Below, one piece after another: positions 25,192 through 34,657 of a stretch of DNA of 64,000 nucleotides. The translations under genes and the position numbers were made by a program. Each line of letters opens with the position of its first letter. The stretch's first letter is position 1. Below the pieces are notes generated by a model, which saw only the letters and a list, made by a program, of their open reading frames with translations, did no database searches and was not told the DNA's origin. This DNA is from Ralstonia pickettii (GTDB taxonomy: Bacteria; Pseudomonadota; Gammaproteobacteria; Burkholderiales; Burkholderiaceae), in the NCBI RefSeq assembly GCF_001699815.1, contig NZ_MCGB01000020.1, positions 17,999 to 81,998 of the forward strand, in the 5' to 3' direction.

Positions 25192-26181
25192 ATGTCACAT
25201 ACGTTGGATGTCATCACCTACGGCGAAGCCATGGCGATGTTCGTGGCGACGGCGCCCGGGCCGCTCGCGCAGGCAACGCAGTTCACCAAGCGGATTGCGG
25301 GTGCCGATCTGAATGTGGCCATCGGCTTGAGTCGCCTCGGTTTTCGCGTCGGCTATGTGAGCCGGGTGGGGCAGGATTCGTTTGGCGAGTACGTGCTGGA
25401 AACGCTGGCGCGCGAACGGATCGATGTCTCATGCGTGGCGGTGGACCCGCAATATCCGACTGGCTTCCAGCTGAAGTCGCGGGCCGACGACGGCAGTGAC
25501 CCGCGTGTGGAGTACTTCCGCAAGGGCTCGGCCGCCAGCCGGCTCTCGTGCGACGACTATGTCGCCGACTACGTGCTTGGCGCACGCCATCTGCATCTGA
25601 CGGGCGTGGCCCCCGCAATTTCAGCGTCGTCGTGTGAACTGGCGTTCCACCTTGCGCGAGAGATGCGTGCGGCCGGGGGTTCGATCTCCTTCGATCCGAA
25701 CCTGCGCCCAACGCTGTGGCCGTCCGCCGCGGAGATGGTAAGCACGCTCAACGCGCTGGCGTCGCTTTCCGATTGGGTGCTGCCCGGCTTGGCCGAGGGG
25801 CAGCAACTGACCGGCTATGACACCCCGGCCGATATCGCGCGCTTCTATCTCGATCGAGGTGCGCGAGGTGTGGCCATCAAGCTGGGTGCAGCCGGTGCTT
25901 ATTACCGGACCGCCGACGGAGCAGAAGGCATCGCCGACGGCGTGCGTGTAGCGCGCGTCGTCGACACAGTGGGCGCGGGCGACGGCTTTGCAGTGGGCGT
26001 TGTCAGCGCGCTGCTTGAAGGGCTGTCGCCCGATCTGGCTGTTGCGCGCGGCAACCGTATTGGCGCACTGGCGATCCAGGTGATCGGAGATTCAGAAGGC
26101 CTGCCGACGCGCGCCGCGCTCGAGGTGCTTGAACAAACGGCCCGCATGGCATGCGAGCCGGAACCCATTTCCAACGTGTAA
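25192..26181 (+). CDS. kguK: 2-ketogluconate kinase (PfkB/ribokinase family)
   Basis: A 329-residue sugar kinase. The N-terminal ITYGEAMAMFVA with GADLNVAIGLSRLG is PfkB motif 1, and the C-terminal VVDTVGAGDGFAVGVVSAL is PfkB motif 2 with the catalytic Asp and anion-hole Gly-Ala-Gly-Asp. It phosphorylates 2-ketogluconate to 2-keto-6-phosphogluconate in the cytoplasm. 2-Dehydro-3-deoxygluconokinase (KdgK) is a close relative, but the operon context favours KguK. A GAAGGAG precedes the ATG at 25192. Confidence 0.87.
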   Translation: MSHTLDVITYGEAMAMFVATAPGPLAQATQFTKRIAGADLNVAIGLSRLGFRVGYVSRVGQDSFGEYVLETLARERIDVSCVAVDPQYPTGFQLKSRADDGSDPRVEYFRKGSAASRLSCDDYVADYVLGARHLHLTGVAPAISASSCELAFHLAREMRAAGGSISFDPNLRPTLWPSAAEMVSTLNALASLSDWVLPGLAEGQQLTGYDTPADIARFYLDRGARGVAIKLGAAGAYYRTADGAEGIADGVRVARVVDTVGAGDGFAVGVVSALLEGLSPDLAVARGNRIGALAIQVIGDSEGLPTRAALEVLEQTARMACEPEPISNV

Positions 26182-26240
26182 CGCAGCGCTTCGACTGCCG
26201 CCCGTCACGGGCAACGCAAACCATCAAAGGAGACACGACC

Positions 26241-27521
26241 ATGGCAACGCAACTGGCTGCGCGGCGCTGGTGGATGATCATGCCGATCGTCTTTATCACC
26301 TACAGCCTGGCCTACCTCGATCGCGCGAACTATGGCTTCGCGGCGGCGGCCGGCATCAATCACGATCTGGGGATCAGCCAGGGGCTGTCGTCGTTGATTG
26401 GCGCGCTGTTTTTCCTCGGCTATTTCTTCTTCCAGATTCCCGGCGCGATCTACGCAGAGCGCCGCAGCGTGAAGAAACTCGTGTTCATCAGCCTCGTGTT
26501 GTGGGGCTTGTGTGCGGCGCTCACGGGCGTCGTGAGTGACATTCCCTCGTTGATGGCGATCCGGTTTGTGCTGGGTGTGGTCGAGGCGGCCGTCATGCCG
26601 GCGATGCTCATCTACATCAGCAACTGGTTTACCAAGCACGAGCGTTCGCGCGCGAATACGTTCCTGATTCTGGGCAATCCCGTGACCGTGCTCTGGATGT
26701 CGGTGGTATCGGGCTACCTCGTGCGCGAGTTCGGCTGGCGCCATATGTTCATCGCCGAGGGCGTGCCCGCCATCATCTGGGCCGTGTGCTGGTGGTGCCT
26801 GGTGCAGGACAAGCCCGCGCAGGCGCCGTGGCTGAACCCACAGGAAAAGCGCGACCTGGAACAAGCCTTGGCGACGGAACAGGCGGCCATCAAGCCGATG
26901 CGCAACTATGGCGAGGCCTTCCGCTCGCCTGTCGTCATCAAGCTGTGCGCGCAGTACTTCTGCTGGAGCATCGGCGTCTATGGTTTCGTGCTATGGCTAC
27001 CGTCCATCGTGAAGAACGGCTCGTCGCTTGGCATGGTCGAGACGGGTTGGCTGTCGGCGCTGCCGTATCTGGCGGCCACCATCGCGATGCTCGCGGCGTC
27101 GTGGGCATCCGACAAGGTGGGGTCGCGGCGTGGGTTCGTCTGGCCGTTCCTGCTGGTGGGGGCCGCAGCGTTTGCCGCATCGTTTGCACTCGGCTCAACG
27201 CATTTCTGGATGTCGTATGTGCTGCTCGTGATTGCCGGTGCGGCGATGTATGCACCGTATGGTCCGTTCTTCGCGATCGTGCCGGAGCTTCTGCCTAAGA
27301 ACGTCGCCGGTGGCGCGATGGCGCTGATCAACAGCATGGGCGCTCTCGGTTCGTTTGTCGGCTCGTACTTCGTTGGCTACCTGAACGGTGCCACCGGCTC
27401 GCCGCTGGCGTCGTACGCTTTCATGAGCGCCGCGCTCCTCGCAGCCGTAGTGCTTACGCTTTGCGTCAAGCCGCAACCGCGTGATGCGTACACGCTCGCC
27501 CACCCTGTGCCTGGAAAATGA
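26241..27521 (+). CDS. kguT: MFS transporter, 2-ketogluconate uptake
   Basis: A 426-residue major facilitator with twelve predicted membrane helices in two halves of six joined by a cytoplasmic loop (about residues 190-225). The anion:cation symporter signature is seen as [17 protein letters not shown] near residue 20 and [15 protein letters not shown] in the loop 2-3 region. Relatives carry hexuronates, tartrate and 2-ketogluconate; the operon suggests 2-ketogluconate. AAAGGAGA precedes the ATG at 26241. kguD starts four bases after its stop. Confidence 0.87.
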   Translation: MATQLAARRWWMIMPIVFITYSLAYLDRANYGFAAAAGINHDLGISQGLSSLIGALFFLGYFFFQIPGAIYAERRSVKKLVFISLVLWGLCAALTGVVSDIPSLMAIRFVLGVVEAAVMPAMLIYISNWFTKHERSRANTFLILGNPVTVLWMSVVSGYLVREFGWRHMFIAEGVPAIIWAVCWWCLVQDKPAQAPWLNPQEKRDLEQALATEQAAIKPMRNYGEAFRSPVVIKLCAQYFCWSIGVYGFVLWLPSIVKNGSSLGMVETGWLSALPYLAATIAMLAASWASDKVGSRRGFVWPFLLVGAAAFAASFALGSTHFWMSYVLLVIAGAAMYAPYGPFFAIVPELLPKNVAGGAMALINSMGALGSFVGSYFVGYLNGATGSPLASYAFMSAALLAAVVLTLCVKPQPRDAYTLAHPVPGK

Positions 27522-27525
27522 ACTG

Positions 27526-28500
27526 ATGAAACCGCTTGTCGTTGCCTACAAGCCTTTGCCCGACGATGTCACGGCTCAGTTGCGCGAGCATGTCGAACTC
27601 GTGCAGGTTGACGGTGCCGAGGCGTTGACCGAGGCGCTTACAAAGGCCGAGGGTGCGATCGGTGCGAGCCTGAAGATCACCTCCCAGATGCTCGACCGCG
27701 CGCCCCGGCTCAAGGCGTGGTCCACGATCTCGGTCGGCTACGACAATTTCGACGTGCCCGATCTGACGCGTCGTGGCATTACGCTGGCGCACACACCTGA
27801 TGTGTTGACGGAATCAACTGCCGATACCGTGTTTTCGCTGATCCTCTCGTCTGCGCGGCGCGTTGTGGAACTGGCCGAGTGGGTCAGGGCCGGCAACTGG
27901 CAGCGCAGCATCGGACCCGAGCTTTACGGCACGGATGTTCAGGGCAAGACGATTGGCATCGTCGGCCTGGGGCGGATCGGTGCGGCATTGGCTCGCCGTG
28001 CAGCACTGGGTTTCCGGATGCGCGTCGTGTACACGAATCGGCATCCGCATCCCGAGGCCGAAGCGCAGTACGGCGCGCGCCGCGTGACGCTCGACACGTT
28101 GCTGGCCGAAGCGGATTTTGTTTGCCTGCAGGTGCCGCTGACGCCGGAAACGCAGCACCTGATCGGCGCGGCAGAACTGGCGAAGATGAAGCGCAGTGCG
28201 ACTCTCATCAATGCATCGCGTGGGGCCGTCGTCGACGAAGCAGCGCTCATCGATGCGTTGCGTAACGGGACGATACGCGGCGCGGGGCTCGATGTGTTCG
28301 AGCACGAACCGCTGCCGGCCAACTCGCCACTGCTGGCGATGAACAACGTGGTTGCACTACCCCATATCGGCTCCGCGACGCACGAGACGCGACACGCAAT
28401 GGCCCGCTGCGCCGCTGACAACCTGATCAAGGCGCTGGTCGGTACGTTGCGTGAGAACCTAGTCAATCCACAGGTGCTGGAGCCCACCCGCGCCTCATGA
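27526..28500 (+). CDS. kguD: 2-ketogluconate 6-phosphate reductase / D-isomer 2-hydroxyacid dehydrogenase
   Basis: A 324-residue D-2-hydroxyacid dehydrogenase. The NAD(P) motif [14 protein letters not shown] (near residue 146) is followed by NRHPHPEAE, where Arg favours NADPH. Catalytic Arg ([11 protein letters not shown]), Glu (VFEHEPLP) and His (LPHIGSAT) are in place. It reduces 2-keto-6-phosphogluconate to 6-phosphogluconate. GhrB-type glyoxylate/2-ketogluconate reductases are the alternative; the operon supports KguD. Confidence 0.88.
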   Translation: MKPLVVAYKPLPDDVTAQLREHVELVQVDGAEALTEALTKAEGAIGASLKITSQMLDRAPRLKAWSTISVGYDNFDVPDLTRRGITLAHTPDVLTESTADTVFSLILSSARRVVELAEWVRAGNWQRSIGPELYGTDVQGKTIGIVGLGRIGAALARRAALGFRMRVVYTNRHPHPEAEAQYGARRVTLDTLLAEADFVCLQVPLTPETQHLIGAAELAKMKRSATLINASRGAVVDEAALIDALRNGTIRGAGLDVFEHEPLPANSPLLAMNNVVALPHIGSATHETRHAMARCAADNLIKALVGTLRENLVNPQVLEPTRAS

Positions 28501-28579
28501 GCCGAGTGCCGGGATTGCGCTATGATCCTCGCACTCCGGCTTCGGCCCCTCGTGCCGACGGCCTGCTCTGAAGCGCAAC

Positions 28580-29644
28580 GTGACTGATTTCCCATCCTCT
28601 TCCTCGCGCCCTGCGACCATCACCGACGTGGCCCGCGAAGCGGGAACCGGCAAGACCAGCGTGTCCCGCTATCTGAACGGCGAGATGCAGGTCCTTTCCG
28701 AAGATTTGCGACAGCGCATCGAAGCCGCCATCCAGCGGTTGAACTACCGGCCCAACCAGATGGCCCGTGGCCTCAAGCGAGGCCGCAATCGCCTGCTCGG
28801 CATGCTGGTGGCCGATCTGACCAATCCTTACTCGATCGAAGTCCTGCAAGGCGTTGAAGCCGCTTGCCACGCGCTGGGCTACATGCCGCTCATCTGCCAC
28901 GCCGCCAATGAGATCGAGATGGAGCGCCGCTTCGTCCAGTTGCTGACGACGTACCGGGTCGAAGGTTTGATCGTCAACGCGCTCGGCGCGGAAGAGGCCG
29001 TATTGCGCCCCTTGCGGGGTGGCGGTATTCCCGCTGTGCTGGTGGATCGCACGGTAGAAGGGTTCGACGCCGACCTCGTGGGGCTCGATAACCGCGACGC
29101 CGTCCGGCTGGGCGTGCAACATCTGCTGGATCACGGTTTCGATGCCATCCAGTTCATCGTGCAGCCGTTTGAGCAGGTCAGTTCCCGGCGTGAACGCGAA
29201 CTTGCCTTTCGAGAGGCGATGGCAGCGCAAGGGCGGCCAGCGGAGCCGACCGTGGTGCTCGACCCGAACGATCCGGCCTCAACTGAGCGTGCGCTGGCCG
29301 AGATCGATGCACGCATCGATGCGGTGTATCAGCGAGGCGGAAAACGACTCGCGCTGTTTGTTGCCAACGCGCCGGTCGCGCTCGTCGTTGCGCGGCATCT
29401 GCGCACGCAGTTTGGCCCAGCCTGGCAGGAGCGGGCGGCGCTGCTGTCGATCGATGATCCGGAATGGGCCGAGTTGATCGGCATCACCACGATCCGGCAA
29501 CCGACGTATGACATCGGCTACAAGGCGGTCGAGTTCGTGCATGAACGCATCGAAGGCGTGAGCGGGGATGCCCGTGTCGTGTTGCTGCCCGGCACGCTGG
29601 TCGAACGTGCTTCGACGGTGCATTCGACGCAGGCCGCGTCATGA
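28580..29644 (+). CDS. ptxS: LacI-family repressor PtxS
   Basis: A 354-residue regulator starting with GTG. The LacI helix-turn-helix is ATITDVAREAGTGKTSVSRYLNG (residues 12-34), then the hinge RPNQMARGLK. The effector domain is periplasmic-binding-protein-like (GMLVADLTNPYSIEVLQGVE). In Pseudomonas PtxS represses kgu genes and is released by 2-ketogluconate. It is 79 bases after kguD, so it may be the last gene of the operon. I see no second operator palindrome in that gap. It overlaps the next gene by ATGA. Confidence 0.85.
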   Translation: MTDFPSSSSRPATITDVAREAGTGKTSVSRYLNGEMQVLSEDLRQRIEAAIQRLNYRPNQMARGLKRGRNRLLGMLVADLTNPYSIEVLQGVEAACHALGYMPLICHAANEIEMERRFVQLLTTYRVEGLIVNALGAEEAVLRPLRGGGIPAVLVDRTVEGFDADLVGLDNRDAVRLGVQHLLDHGFDAIQFIVQPFEQVSSRRERELAFREAMAAQGRPAEPTVVLDPNDPASTERALAEIDARIDAVYQRGGKRLALFVANAPVALVVARHLRTQFGPAWQERAALLSIDDPEWAELIGITTIRQPTYDIGYKAVEFVHERIEGVSGDARVVLLPGTLVERASTVHSTQAAS

Positions 29645-30126
29645 CGTTGCGTCTGTATCTCGCGGGGCCGGACGTTTTTCGTCCGGAGCCCATTGCGCAC
29701 GGCGAGGCGCTCAAGGCGTTGTGCGCCGAGTTTGGCTTTAGCGGCCTGTACCCGCTGGATAACACGATCGCTCCCCAGGCAGATGGGCCTGCTACCGCCG
29801 CTGAAATCTACCGGCAGAACATCGCGCTGATCGATCTGGCGGATGCCGTGATCGCCAACGTGGCGGATTTTCGCGGGCACGAGCCAGACTCCGGCACGTG
29901 CTTCGAAATCGGCTACGCCATCGCTCGCGGCAAGGAGGTGTGGTGCTACAACGTGCCCGCCGTGCCGCTCATCGGGCAGGTGCAGAACGCCAATGGCAAT
30001 GATGCCGACGGCTGGGCCGTGGAAGACTTCGGTCTGCCGCGCAACCTCATGATCGCTTGCAGCTGCCGTCTCGTTGTGGGCGATGCGCGCGCGTGCCTGG
30101 AGCGCATGCGCGCGCACTACGTATAG
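29641..30126 (+). CDS. Nucleoside 2-deoxyribosyltransferase family protein
   Basis: A 161-residue protein of the nucleoside deoxyribosyltransferase fold. RLYLAGPDVFRPEP opens the substrate pocket, DLADAVIANVADFRGHEPDSGTCFEIGYAIARGKEVW holds the conserved Asp and the catalytic Glu in the GTCFEIGYA motif. Members move or hydrolyse the sugar-base bond of (deoxy)nucleosides or nucleotides. Its ATG overlaps the ptxS stop, so it is translationally coupled to a sugar-acid regulator; the link is unexplained. Function is inferred from the family only. Confidence 0.8.
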   Translation: MTLRLYLAGPDVFRPEPIAHGEALKALCAEFGFSGLYPLDNTIAPQADGPATAAEIYRQNIALIDLADAVIANVADFRGHEPDSGTCFEIGYAIARGKEVWCYNVPAVPLIGQVQNANGNDADGWAVEDFGLPRNLMIACSCRLVVGDARACLERMRAHYV

Positions 30127-30227
30127 TCGCGTGCTGGATATGCGTATGCGGATTGCTTCCTTCAAGGCGGTCGGGGCCATCCGTATAGTGCCTGCACCGG
30201 ATGGCGTCTCCGACGCGAGGCAAGCGC

Positions 30228-31400
30228 ATGAAGCTCGACGATCTGCATCAACTCCCCGACCTTACGCATCTGCTGGCTGAACTGGCGGCCACCGCTGCGC
30301 AGCGCGACCAGCAAGGCGGCCATGCCGCGCACGAAAAAGCTGCGATTTCGCGCGCAGGTTTGCTGCCGCTGGTCATCCCTACGCAGTACGGCGGAACCGG
30401 CGTCGGTTGGGAGGACGCCTTTGCCACGGTCCGTGCTATTGCGGCGGTCGACAGCTCGCTTGGGCACTTGCTCGCTTTCCAGTATCTGCAGACTGCGACC
30501 GTCTATCTGTACGGCTCCGACGCGCAACGCGAACGCTTCCTGCGTCCGACCGCCGAGCTGGGCTGGTGGTGGGGCAACGCCGTCAATCCGCTCGACCATC
30601 GCCTGCGTGCCCAGCGCTCGGGCAGCGGTTGGCTGCTCGATGGCGAAAAGGGTTTCTGTTCCGGCACGCTCGGTTCCGACGTGATGGTCGTGTCTGCCCA
30701 CGACGCGGCCAGCGGCAACCCCGTTGTGGCGGTGGTGCCGACAGCGCGCTATGGCATTACGGTGCGCGACGACTGGCATCCGATCGGGCAGCGCCAGACC
30801 GACAGCGCCTCCGTGCAATTCCGGCATGTGCAGGTCAGCGAAGATGAAGTGCTGGTCCGCCCCGAGGTCGTCCTCACGCCATATCAAACGGTGCGTTCCT
30901 GTATCGCGCAGAACGTATTGGTGAATCTCTACACCGGCATTGCCGCAGGCGCGCTGGACGAGGCACGCAAGCACACGCTGCAATCGTCGCGGCCATGGAT
31001 CACCTCGGGTGTGGAGCGCGCGGCGGACGATCCTTACCAAATTCACCGCTTTGGCGAGATGCGCGTGCAATTGCTGGCTGCAGAAGCGCTGGCCGATCGC
31101 GCCATCCAACGGTTGGATCGCGCGTGGCGTAAAGGCGCCGCGCTGAGCGCCGACGAGCGGGCCGAGGTCTCGCTTGCCACGGCCGAAGCCAAGGTGTTGG
31201 CACATCGTGCCGCATTGTTCGTCGCCCAGGAATTGTTTGAGGCGACAGGCGCACGTTCGACCAAGGCCGCGCTGGCGCTGGACCGCTTCTGGCGCAACGC
31301 GCGCACGCATACGCTGCACGACCCGCTTGACTACAAATTGCGCGCCATCGGCCGCTACGCGCTGGAAGGCATCCTGCCCGACGCCACCATCTACGGCTAA
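30228..31400 (+). CDS. Acyl-CoA dehydrogenase-fold flavin monooxygenase (SfnB/DszC-like)
   Basis: A 390-residue protein of the acyl-CoA dehydrogenase superfamily. Family features include IPTQYGGTGVGWEDAFATVR, the flavin-binding GEKGFCSGTLGSDVMVV, and the C-terminal HTLHDPLDYKLRAIGRYALEG. The C-terminal HDP motif and lack of a catalytic Glu where acyl-CoA dehydrogenases have it point to SfnB/DszC-like oxygenases that act with reduced FMN in organosulfur metabolism. ATG 30228 has a GAGG upstream; ATG 30201 is an alternative. It is followed by a TauD-like gene. Confidence 0.78.
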   Translation: MKLDDLHQLPDLTHLLAELAATAAQRDQQGGHAAHEKAAISRAGLLPLVIPTQYGGTGVGWEDAFATVRAIAAVDSSLGHLLAFQYLQTATVYLYGSDAQRERFLRPTAELGWWWGNAVNPLDHRLRAQRSGSGWLLDGEKGFCSGTLGSDVMVVSAHDAASGNPVVAVVPTARYGITVRDDWHPIGQRQTDSASVQFRHVQVSEDEVLVRPEVVLTPYQTVRSCIAQNVLVNLYTGIAAGALDEARKHTLQSSRPWITSGVERAADDPYQIHRFGEMRVQLLAAEALADRAIQRLDRAWRKGAALSADERAEVSLATAEAKVLAHRAALFVAQELFEATGARSTKAALALDRFWRNARTHTLHDPLDYKLRAIGRYALEGILPDATIYG

Positions 31401-31489
31401 GCGCCTATCGATCTGCACATTCCTTCGTTGGCACACGACTGCGGCGGGCGGTGTAATGTGAAATTCGTCTATTGCCGCGCGCTTACATC

Positions 31490-32392
31490 ATGTCCGACGC
31501 CGTTGTTACCCCGGATGCTCCTGCCGTCCACACAGCCCGCTTCCACATTCGCCGCTTGCCTGACGCGCCGCTCGGCGCAGAGATCCTCGGCCTGGGCGAT
31601 GGAGCCGATTTGTCTGACGCCGACATCGCCACGATCCGCCAAGCTTGGCTCGCACATGATGGTCTGCTCGTGTTCCGTGACGTCGAATTCACGCCGCAGG
31701 CGCAAGTGGCGTTCAGCCGGCGCTTCGGTCCGCAGCAGGTGCACGTGTTGAACCAGTTCCATCTGAGCGGACATTCGGAAATCCTCGTCGTCTCCAACGT
31801 GGTCGAAAACGGTAAGCCAATCGGGCTGGGCGATGCGGGGCGCGACTGGCATTCCGATCTCTCATACAAGCCGTTGCCGAGCCTCGGCTCGATGCTGCTC
31901 ACGCGCGAGTTGCCGGAAGAGGGCGGCGATACGTTGTTCGCCAACATGGTGCGCGCCTACGAAACGCTGCCGGCCAATCTCAAGCGCATCATCGAAGGCC
32001 GCCGTGCCGTGCATTCGTATGTGTACCGCTATGAGCGATTGCGTGCGCTGTCGACCTGGCGTCCGCCGCTCACGCAAGCGCAGCGCGACGCCGTGCCGCC
32101 GGTCGATCACCCCGTTGTGCGCACGCATCCGGAAACCGGCAAGCGTGCACTCTTCGTCAACGAGGGCTTCACCTCGCACATCATCGGCTTGCCGGAAGAC
32201 GAGAGCACCAGCGTGCTGGAGCAGCTCTTCGCCCACAGCATCCGCGCCGACAACGTCTACACGCACCGCTGGTGCCCCGGCGACATGCTGTTCTGGGATA
32301 ACCGCTCCACCATCCACTTTGCGCCCGGCTGCCCAGACAAGTATCGGCGCACGCTGCATCGCACGACCATCGAAGGGGACGTGCCGGTTTAG
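31490..32392 (+). CDS. TauD/TfdA family Fe(II)/2-oxoglutarate dioxygenase
   Basis: A 300-residue dioxygenase. The iron facial triad is WHSDLS (His, Asp) and the late His in RRTLHRTTIEG; the Arg binding 2-oxoglutarate is just after it. FANMVRAYETLP and VFRDVEFTPQAQVAFSRRFGP are TauD signatures. Members cleave taurine, other sulfonates or 2,4-D, releasing sulfite or an aldehyde. With the flavin oxygenase upstream it suggests sulfur scavenging. Substrate cannot be told. The ATG is 31490. Confidence 0.85.
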   Translation: MSDAVVTPDAPAVHTARFHIRRLPDAPLGAEILGLGDGADLSDADIATIRQAWLAHDGLLVFRDVEFTPQAQVAFSRRFGPQQVHVLNQFHLSGHSEILVVSNVVENGKPIGLGDAGRDWHSDLSYKPLPSLGSMLLTRELPEEGGDTLFANMVRAYETLPANLKRIIEGRRAVHSYVYRYERLRALSTWRPPLTQAQRDAVPPVDHPVVRTHPETGKRALFVNEGFTSHIIGLPEDESTSVLEQLFAHSIRADNVYTHRWCPGDMLFWDNRSTIHFAPGCPDKYRRTLHRTTIEGDVPV

Positions 32393-32403
32393 GCGCTGTT
32401 CGT

Positions 32404-32865
32404 CTACAGCCCGGATTCGGCCAGACGGGCATCAATACTTGGCAGTGTCAACGTCTGCGCAAACAGGCGCGTGAGCGATTGGCTCGCATATTGGGGCAGC
32501 TCTTCGGCCGCGGTCCAGCGGTATGCGTCCATCTCGGGGATGAGCCGGCCGGTGCGGTAGCTGTGGAACATCGATGTGCACGTCAGCGTGTCAAGCGCAA
32601 CTTCCGCGCGGCGCAGGCGTGTTGCGAATAGGTGCAGCTCCTTGTCACGGCGATAGGGAAAACGGCCGAGTTCGATCAGTGCGTGGCCGTCGAGCACAAG
32701 ACCGGTTTCCTCGCGCGTCTCGCGCAGGGCGGTGTCGCGGTGGTTCTCGCCCGGGTCGGGCGCGCCTTTGGGGATGTCCCAGTGGCGCGTTTCAGTGGCG
32801 TGGGCGAGCAGCACCTCGCCATCTTCGTTGAGCAGCACGAGGCCGCAGGATAGGGCGATCGGCAT
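32404..32865 (-). CDS. Nudix hydrolase
   Basis: A 153-residue Nudix protein. The complete box is GAPDPGENHRDTALRETREETGL, with the metal-binding REtrEE. Members hydrolyse nucleoside diphosphates linked to another group, such as diadenosine polyphosphates or mutagenic dNTPs. The GLVLLNEDGEVLLAHATETRHWDIPKG start resembles bis(5-nucleosyl)-tetraphosphatase-type Nudix proteins. It follows fetB by one base on the same strand, so they are likely co-transcribed. Confidence 0.88.
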   Translation of the reverse strand: MPIALSCGLVLLNEDGEVLLAHATETRHWDIPKGAPDPGENHRDTALRETREETGLVLDGHALIELGRFPYRRDKELHLFATRLRRAEVALDTLTCTSMFHSYRTGRLIPEMDAYRWTAAEELPQYASQSLTRLFAQTLTLPSIDARLAESGL

Positions 32866-32866
32866 G

Positions 32867-33676
32867 CTATTTCGTTCCGCCGCGTTGTGTGATGCGTGCA
32901 GTCAGCAACTGGTGCTCACGGCTGAACAGCCGGCGATAGGCCAGCAGCACGGCCGCAACCGTCCCCAGCCCAGAAGCTGCCGCCAGCAGGAACATGATGA
33001 CGATCTGGTAGCGCACGGCCTCCAGTGGAGACTGCCCGGCCAGTACCTGGCCCGTCATCATGCCGGGCAGGCTCACCACGCCCACCACGGTCATCTGGTT
33101 GATGATCGGTGTCATGCCGGCGCGCACGGCCGTTCGTGCTGCATTGCGCGCCGCTTCCCAGTGCGTGCCGCCGAGCGCAAGAATCGTCTCCACTTGGTCG
33201 CGCGTGGCAGTCAGCTCGCCGGTCATGCGCTCGAGCGCCAGGCCTACGCCGGTGAGCGTGTTGCCAAGAATCATCCCCATGATCGGGATGGCGTATTGCG
33301 GCTGATACCACGGATGCGCATGCAGTACGACCACCAGCCCGATCGCTCCGATCAGCCATGTGCTGCCGAAGACCGACAACGTGCCGTCCAACCGCAGTCC
33401 GGCATAGCCGCGTGCGCCTCGACTGCCAGTCGCGTGCCCTGCAATGAGCGTCATGACGGTCACGATGCCCAGCACCACCGCCCATTGCGCGTGGGCGAAT
33501 ACCCATTCGAGCACGAAGCCCACCGCCAGCAATTGCACCACGGTGCGCACGGCCGCCCACGCCAGGCGTCGCTCGAGCCCAAGCCCCAGGCCGATGGACA
33601 GCGCACCGTTCACGAGGATCAGCGCAGCCGCAATGCCGACCTGCCAGGCGGAAAGGGAGAGGTCCTGGCCGTTCAT
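32867..33676 (-). CDS. fetB: Iron export ABC transporter permease FetB
   Basis: A 269-residue membrane protein of the UPF0014/FetB family with about seven hydrophobic helices. The family motif GMILGNTLTGVGLALERM is at about residue 135 and ALGGTHWEAARNAARTAVRAGMTPIINQMTVVGVVSLPGMMTGQVLAG follows. With FetA it exports iron and relieves iron-linked peroxide stress in E. coli. The ATG at 33676 overlaps the fetA stop (ATGA); the frame is open to 33802 but overlaps fetA. Confidence 0.88.
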   Translation of the reverse strand: MNGQDLSLSAWQVGIAAALILVNGALSIGLGLGLERRLAWAAVRTVVQLLAVGFVLEWVFAHAQWAVVLGIVTVMTLIAGHATGSRGARGYAGLRLDGTLSVFGSTWLIGAIGLVVVLHAHPWYQPQYAIPIMGMILGNTLTGVGLALERMTGELTATRDQVETILALGGTHWEAARNAARTAVRAGMTPIINQMTVVGVVSLPGMMTGQVLAGQSPLEAVRYQIVIMFLLAAASGLGTVAAVLLAYRRLFSREHQLLTARITQRGGTK

Positions 33677-34380
33677 CGCTCGGGCCCCGTGTCGAGTTGC
33701 CCGGCAACCATCTTCCAATGCTGCCGGCCGATGCGCTCTGCTTGCGCCGAATCGTGTGTCACCCACATCCACGCATGCCGCTCGGGTGCCTGCGCAAACC
33801 AATGCTGCAACAGCGCCTCGACCGCACGCGCAGAGGCGGGGTCAAGGGCCGCCGTAGGCTCGTCGAGCAGCAGGACGGTCGGCCGTGTCTGTAGTGTGCG
33901 AACCAGCGCCGCGATCTGTGCTTCACCGCCGGAAAGATCGGCGGCGTTCTTGTCGAGAAAGCTGGCGTCGCGCTCGGCACCCACAAGCAAGGCGATAGCG
34001 GCGTCTCGATCGAAGCCGGTGCTGTGGCGCCGCACGTGCAGCTGATAGGGCAGGTGCAGGTTGTCTTCCACCGTACCGGGCAGCAGCGCTGGGCGCTGGC
34101 GCACGTACGCCACGCGACAGCGATAGGCCGGAACCGCGCGCGGGCCGATCCCTTGGCCATGCCATGTCACTTGCCCATCATCGAGCGGATCGAGCAGCGC
34201 CAGCGCGCGCAGCAGCACGCTCTTGCCCGCGCCGGATGGCCCGGTCAGCGCAATGCGGTCGCCTGCCTGCACAGCAAGCGTGGCAGATTGCAGCAGCGTG
34301 ACACCGGTGCGTGCATCGCGGCGTTGGAGGTGGGTGGCGGCCAGCATGGTGGGGCGAGTGTGTTGCGTACGGTATGGCAT
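33673..34380 (-). CDS. fetA: Iron export ABC transporter ATP-binding protein FetA
   Basis: A 235-residue ABC ATPase. Walker A is GPSGAGKS, the Q-loop YVRQRPALLPGTV, the signature LSGGEAQ, Walker B LLLDEPTAALDP and the switch His in VTHDS. It energises FetB. The start is the ATG at 34380 or the ATG at 34347 (MLAATHLQ); the frame is open to 34500. The region just upstream has ATGCAT repeats that may be regulatory. Next genes on the strand are fetB and a Nudix gene. Confidence 0.88.
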   Translation of the reverse strand: MPYRTQHTRPTMLAATHLQRRDARTGVTLLQSATLAVQAGDRIALTGPSGAGKSVLLRALALLDPLDDGQVTWHGQGIGPRAVPAYRCRVAYVRQRPALLPGTVEDNLHLPYQLHVRRHSTGFDRDAAIALLVGAERDASFLDKNAADLSGGEAQIAALVRTLQTRPTVLLLDEPTAALDPASARAVEALLQHWFAQAPERHAWMWVTHDSAQAERIGRQHWKMVAGQLDTGPER

Positions 34381-34395
34381 CAATGCGTTGCATTT

Positions 34396-34408
34396 ATGCA
34401 TTATGCAT
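34396..34408. repeat. ATGCAT repeat pair upstream of fetA
   Basis: ATGCAT T ATGCAT: two copies of a 6-base palindrome separated by one base, preceded by TTGCATTT. It lies 16 to 28 bases upstream of the ATG at 34380, in an A+T-rich patch within G+C-rich DNA. Confidence 0.4.
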
Positions 34409-34657
34409 ATGAGCGGGGGGAGTGGTCCTCCACCGTAATCGTCAGTACGCCTGCGCAGGCGCAGTGCCGTCGCCTCGTGGTTACGCCATCCACGCGTCAT
34501 GCGGAATGGTCCCTAGCCCAAACGGAGCAGTGCCAATGCCTTGGCCAGTGGCCGATGTCGGACGAATCCGACATGCCATTCAGCGACGGGCGGGTCGCCA
34601 TTTGCGCATCCCGGGCATAGCATCGAAGCGTCACTAGAAGAAGCGATGGAGGGCGCC

